From Rubeoparvulum massiliense (GTDB lineage Bacteria > Bacillota > Bacilli > Rubeoparvulales > Rubeoparvulaceae), in NCBI RefSeq assembly GCF_001049895.1, contig NZ_CVPE01000004.1, positions 1-64,000 on the forward strand: 64,000 nt of DNA, in the 5' to 3' direction. Positions 61,514 through 64,000 of the stretch are shown in pieces (positions within the stretch are counted from its first letter, which is position 1; every line of letters starts with the position of its first letter). Below the pieces are notes generated by a model, which saw only the letters and a program-made list of their open reading frames with translations, made no database searches and was not told where the DNA came from. The position numbers and the translations under genes are program-made.

Positions 61514-62203
61514 TCAAGACGTCCGTGCTTGGCGGATGATCTCCAATGATGCGGGTCCACAGTTGAAGAGTAAATCGATTATGGATAGCTGCGGTATGAA
61601 TTCCCCCCATAATTGACGATAGACAGGGTGTTGAAATTGATGATATCTCAACTCTAGCCCCCTTTCTCGATACAACTGTTCATCATTATATACCCTCGCA
61701 CCATCCCCTGATAAATAGATTGTGGCATTTAACCTTTCGCAAATATTAAGATTACGGTAATTCCCCCCGACTCCCTCAACTTTTAACTCTGATTCCAGTA
61801 TTAACGGTGTATGAATTGAAAGCGTCTCTTTAATGGCCTGTATAAGCCGAATATTAAGCTGAGCTAAGGAATGCCACTGCTGTGTATAGATTTCTTCAAG
61901 AAGCTCACCATACAAATTCCAATATGGTGCTCTCCGATAATTCGCTACAATCTGGTGCCAATGTTTATGGCGCCACTTCGGATCAGCTGCAATCATCGTC
62001 TGACGAATGGATGGATTGCCATTGTTCTGAATAGGCACAGTTAGAAGTAATGAGCCTTGCGGAGTTTTGATTCGATTGCGATGTGTCACACTTGAACGAG
62101 AAAATTGTGCCTGATCTAAGAGAACAAAATAATCCACCCGATCCATCTTGTCGAAGAAGCCAATCCACGGGAGATAATTAGGTTGATGTATGGCAACGAT
62201 CAA
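61514..62203 (-). CDS. WbqC family protein (first copy)
   Basis: A 229-residue protein opening IVAIHQPNYLPWIGFFDKM, the WbqC hallmark, with YRNLNICERLNATIYLSG and LLFNCGP near the end. WbqC proteins occur in polysaccharide and surface-sugar loci; their reaction is not established. TTG 62203 lies six bases after GGGGGTG and gives the standard N terminus; a GTG at 62212 is possible. Related to the copy at 62749-63426. Confidence 0.88.
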   Translation of the reverse strand: MIVAIHQPNYLPWIGFFDKMDRVDYFVLLDQAQFSRSSVTHRNRIKTPQGSLLLTVPIQNNGNPSIRQTMIAADPKWRHKHWHQIVANYRRAPYWNLYGELLEEIYTQQWHSLAQLNIRLIQAIKETLSIHTPLILESELKVEGVGGNYRNLNICERLNATIYLSGDGARVYNDEQLYRERGLELRYHQFQHPVYRQLWGEFIPQLSIIDLLFNCGPASLEIIRQARTS

Positions 62204-62218
62204 GCGTCTCACCCCCAG

Positions 62219-62674
62219 TTACTTTCTCCGTTGATCTCCCATCTCCCGTGCCATCCAAAACCATGCCCCTTCTTCACCAATATGTTGAAACTTCATTCTG
62301 ATGTAGAAACGAATGGCACCACTATTGATTTGCGCTACTTTTAGGGTGATTTTCGGGATCTGAGCTTCCATGACCTTTTGACAAAATGTCTGCATAAGTT
62401 TCTCTCCCAATCTCAGAGAGCGAAACTGGTAATCCACGATCAGCTTGTGGATATGAATGGAGTTTAACACCTCTTTATCGGATGCTAATAGATAACCGAT
62501 AACCTGACCTCGATGAAGTAATGCTAAGGAATACTTCCACTTTCCAGGAAGTTCCATAAGAAATTGTGATTCAGCCCAGCATTCATCTGGGGTCTCCGCT
62601 GCAATCTGCATTATCCTCTCCATGTGCTTCCGCATAAAAGGTAAATCAATGACCTGAATCTTGTATTCTCCCAT
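62219..62674 (-). CDS. GNAT family N-acetyltransferase
   Basis: A 151-residue GNAT protein: HKLIVDYQFRSLRLGEKLM is motif A, and NSGAIRFYIRMKFQHIGEEG is the C-terminal half. It lies between two wbqC genes with short gaps, so it likely acetylates an amino sugar of the same glycan. Start at ATG 62674 after AGGTG; two further start codons lie just upstream. Confidence 0.85.
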   Translation of the reverse strand: MGEYKIQVIDLPFMRKHMERIMQIAAETPDECWAESQFLMELPGKWKYSLALLHRGQVIGYLLASDKEVLNSIHIHKLIVDYQFRSLRLGEKLMQTFCQKVMEAQIPKITLKVAQINSGAIRFYIRMKFQHIGEEGAWFWMAREMGDQRRK

Positions 62675-62748
62675 ATCCATCACCTACAATTATCTTATGC
62701 AGGTGATGCATTACCGCTTGTTGATCCACCTAAGCTGACGAATTGAGC

Positions 62749-63426
62749 TTACTCTCTACCCTTACGGATTATCTCTAAAGAATCTGGACCACAATTAAAG
62801 AGAAGATCCAGCGCAGATAGACGGGGAAGGAAGCTTCCCCCTAGCTGCGGATATTCAGGATGAGAATATTTTTGTTGTATCAGTGTAATGCCTTGCCCCT
62901 GAAGGGCTTTAATATCCACGCGCTCACCCTCTTTCGAGAGAAACCTCTTCGCACCGAGATGTCCACAGAGCTTATGAATACGCTCACTACCTTGGCCAAA
63001 GGCTTGATCCATTTCTGAAGCAACAAGAATAGATGTTTGGATGCTAAAAGCTTCTTTCAGGATAAAAATCACATGAATATTGAGATCGGAAAGAAAAGTC
63101 CATTCATGTTGATAAATAGAATGGACGACGCCTTGATACTTCGACCAATATTTTGCTTTGCCATAGGAGGATTCAATACTCTTCCAATGCTGCTCCCGCC
63201 AGCTTTTCCGATTATCAATGTAGGTATTACGTAAGGTTTGATTGCTTGGACTGATGGGAACGTTTAAAGGTAATACACTTGAAGCTCTTTTAATCATCCC
63301 ACGATGATTCCCACCTCTTCTATTTTGGTGAGCATCATCATCTAAAACAATGAGATCCACCTGATCCATACGATCAAAAAAGCTCAACCCAGGGAGATAG
63401 TCTGGCTGTTGAATCGTCACCTTCAT
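62749..63426 (-). CDS. WbqC family protein (second copy)
   Basis: A 225-residue WbqC protein opening KVTIQQPDYLPGLSFFDRM. It shares SALDLLFNCGPDSLEIIR with the first copy, but the two differ widely elsewhere, indicating an old duplication or two different substrates. It follows the DUF2935 gene by four bases and is likely cotranscribed with it. Confidence 0.9.
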   Translation of the reverse strand: MKVTIQQPDYLPGLSFFDRMDQVDLIVLDDDAHQNRRGGNHRGMIKRASSVLPLNVPISPSNQTLRNTYIDNRKSWREQHWKSIESSYGKAKYWSKYQGVVHSIYQHEWTFLSDLNIHVIFILKEAFSIQTSILVASEMDQAFGQGSERIHKLCGHLGAKRFLSKEGERVDIKALQGQGITLIQQKYSHPEYPQLGGSFLPRLSALDLLFNCGPDSLEIIRKGRE

Positions 63427-63430
63427 TGTG

Positions 63431-64000
63431 TTACATTTCTCCCTTCATCTTCTGTTCTAGCCTTTCCTCTAACACATGAATCATATAGAGAAAATGCTCT
63501 GCCTCCCGTACCACATGGTCAGCTAGCAAGGGATCGATCACATTGCGAATCTGACAGGTCTTAATCAGTTCAAGCCCTGTTTTCTTAAAATCTCGTAACT
63601 CCTCCGTAGCGCTCTCGCTATCCTTATTCATCTTTCCAATGATGGGGTAGGTGGGTTTTTTATGCAGTAGCATCGATTCTACATCCCGCGCTTGATTCAA
63701 TAGCACTTCAAAATCATCGCCAAATTTGCGAGCGGTAATCACCAAATTACGCTCTGATTGATCCAGTAAAGCTGAAATAAAGCGTGAATGCTCCATCATG
63801 ATTCGGAGCCAGAATACATTCTCTTGAATGATCGCATCTTGAATCGGATCAAGGATACCCTGATTTAATTTTTGTAAGGTACCCATAAAGTACTCCGCTT
63901 CACGAGCAATATGATCCACCAACAAAGGGAAATTGAAGCCTAAAATTTTGCAATTAACAATCAGGATTAGCAGATTTCGCTTAAAATTACGGAAACCATA
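63431..64000 (-). CDS. DUF2935 protein, N terminus beyond the right edge
   Basis: The reading frame stays open from 63431 to the last base, so the gene is cut by the window. Upstream of the first TTG (63925) the frame encodes NFKRNLLILIVNCKILGFNFPLL, which continues the family pattern. Two similar repeats (FNFPLLVDHIAREAEYF and IDPLLADHVVREAEHF) with His and Glu suit the DUF2935 four-helix, metal-binding-like fold. Function unknown; first gene of the cluster seen here. Confidence 0.85.
   Translation of the reverse strand, partial: YGFRNFKRNLLILIVNCKILGFNFPLLVDHIAREAEYFMGTLQKLNQGILDPIQDAIIQENVFWLRIMMEHSRFISALLDQSERNLVITARKFGDDFEVLLNQARDVESMLLHKKPTYPIIGKMNKDSESATEELRDFKKTGLELIKTCQIRNVIDPLLADHVVREAEHFLYMIHVLEERLEQKMKGEM

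Overview
The window is a chromosomal segment of an endospore-forming, low-to-mid GC Bacillales-type Firmicute. Spore genes support this (PdaB-like deacetylase, complete GerA/B/C operon, CgeB-like glycosyltransferase), as do aggagg-type ribosome binding sites, frequent GTG/TTG starts and compact operons. Order at the left resembles the perR neighbourhood of Bacillus subtilis: rRNA operon - ygxA - ygzB - perR - bcp (ygaF) - ntdP (ygaC) - a ygaB-like coiled coil - mutY, with other genes inserted. The species cannot be named from the sequence alone. No prophage, insertion sequence or CRISPR array was seen.

Layout. 1-357: promoter and structured leader of an rRNA operon running off the left edge. 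358-16300: ygxA, ygzB, a sporulation-type GH18 protein, perR, a c-di-AMP-receptor-like protein with nth, cobalamin adenosyltransferase, PdaB, Bcp, an FMN riboswitch with RibU, a chemoreceptor, a CDF metal exporter, ntdP and small conserved genes. 16390-24650: ABC exporter, mutY, YtnP-type lactonase, DEAD-box helicase with an rRNA methyltransferase, tRNA-Thr(CGT), an ATPase and a first TatA. 24780-31820: PiT/CysP permease, TetR with an MMPL exporter, membrane proteins, a second TatA, AI-2E-type permease. 31970-35480: anaerobic ribonucleotide reductase nrdG-nrdD behind a cobalamin riboswitch and a NrdR box, then ydcF. 35478-39744: MsrAB, TetR, ABC-2 exporter, zinc-ribbon protein.

39774-46486: a germination-receptor operon, gerA-gerC-D subunit-gerB-gerB-gerB, with three tandem B permeases and a gerC that seems to start at ATA. 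46664-50484: a matrix-fibre operon (TapA-like, SipW, two TasA/CalY-like proteins) preceded by a LuxR-type regulator whose receiver domain lacks the phospho-acceptor Asp. 51505-55060: osmolyte ABC transporter of OpuF type (CBS-bearing ATPase, permease fused to binding protein), a BusR-like GntR-RCK_C regulator and a repeat-bearing promoter, which together suggest c-di-AMP control. 55108-57404: ABC-F ATPase behind an apparent attenuator, and small membrane proteins. 58399-59583: a 14-residue-repeat coiled-coil protein and an unknown gene. 59647-64000: a surface-glycan-like cluster (CgeB-like transferase, NodB-like deacetylase, two WbqC proteins, GNAT, DUF2935 cut by the right edge).

Functional assignments come from reading the sequences and from knowledge of families; no database search was run. 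Start codons were often moved inward to the codon that follows a good ribosome binding site, and each such choice is explained.
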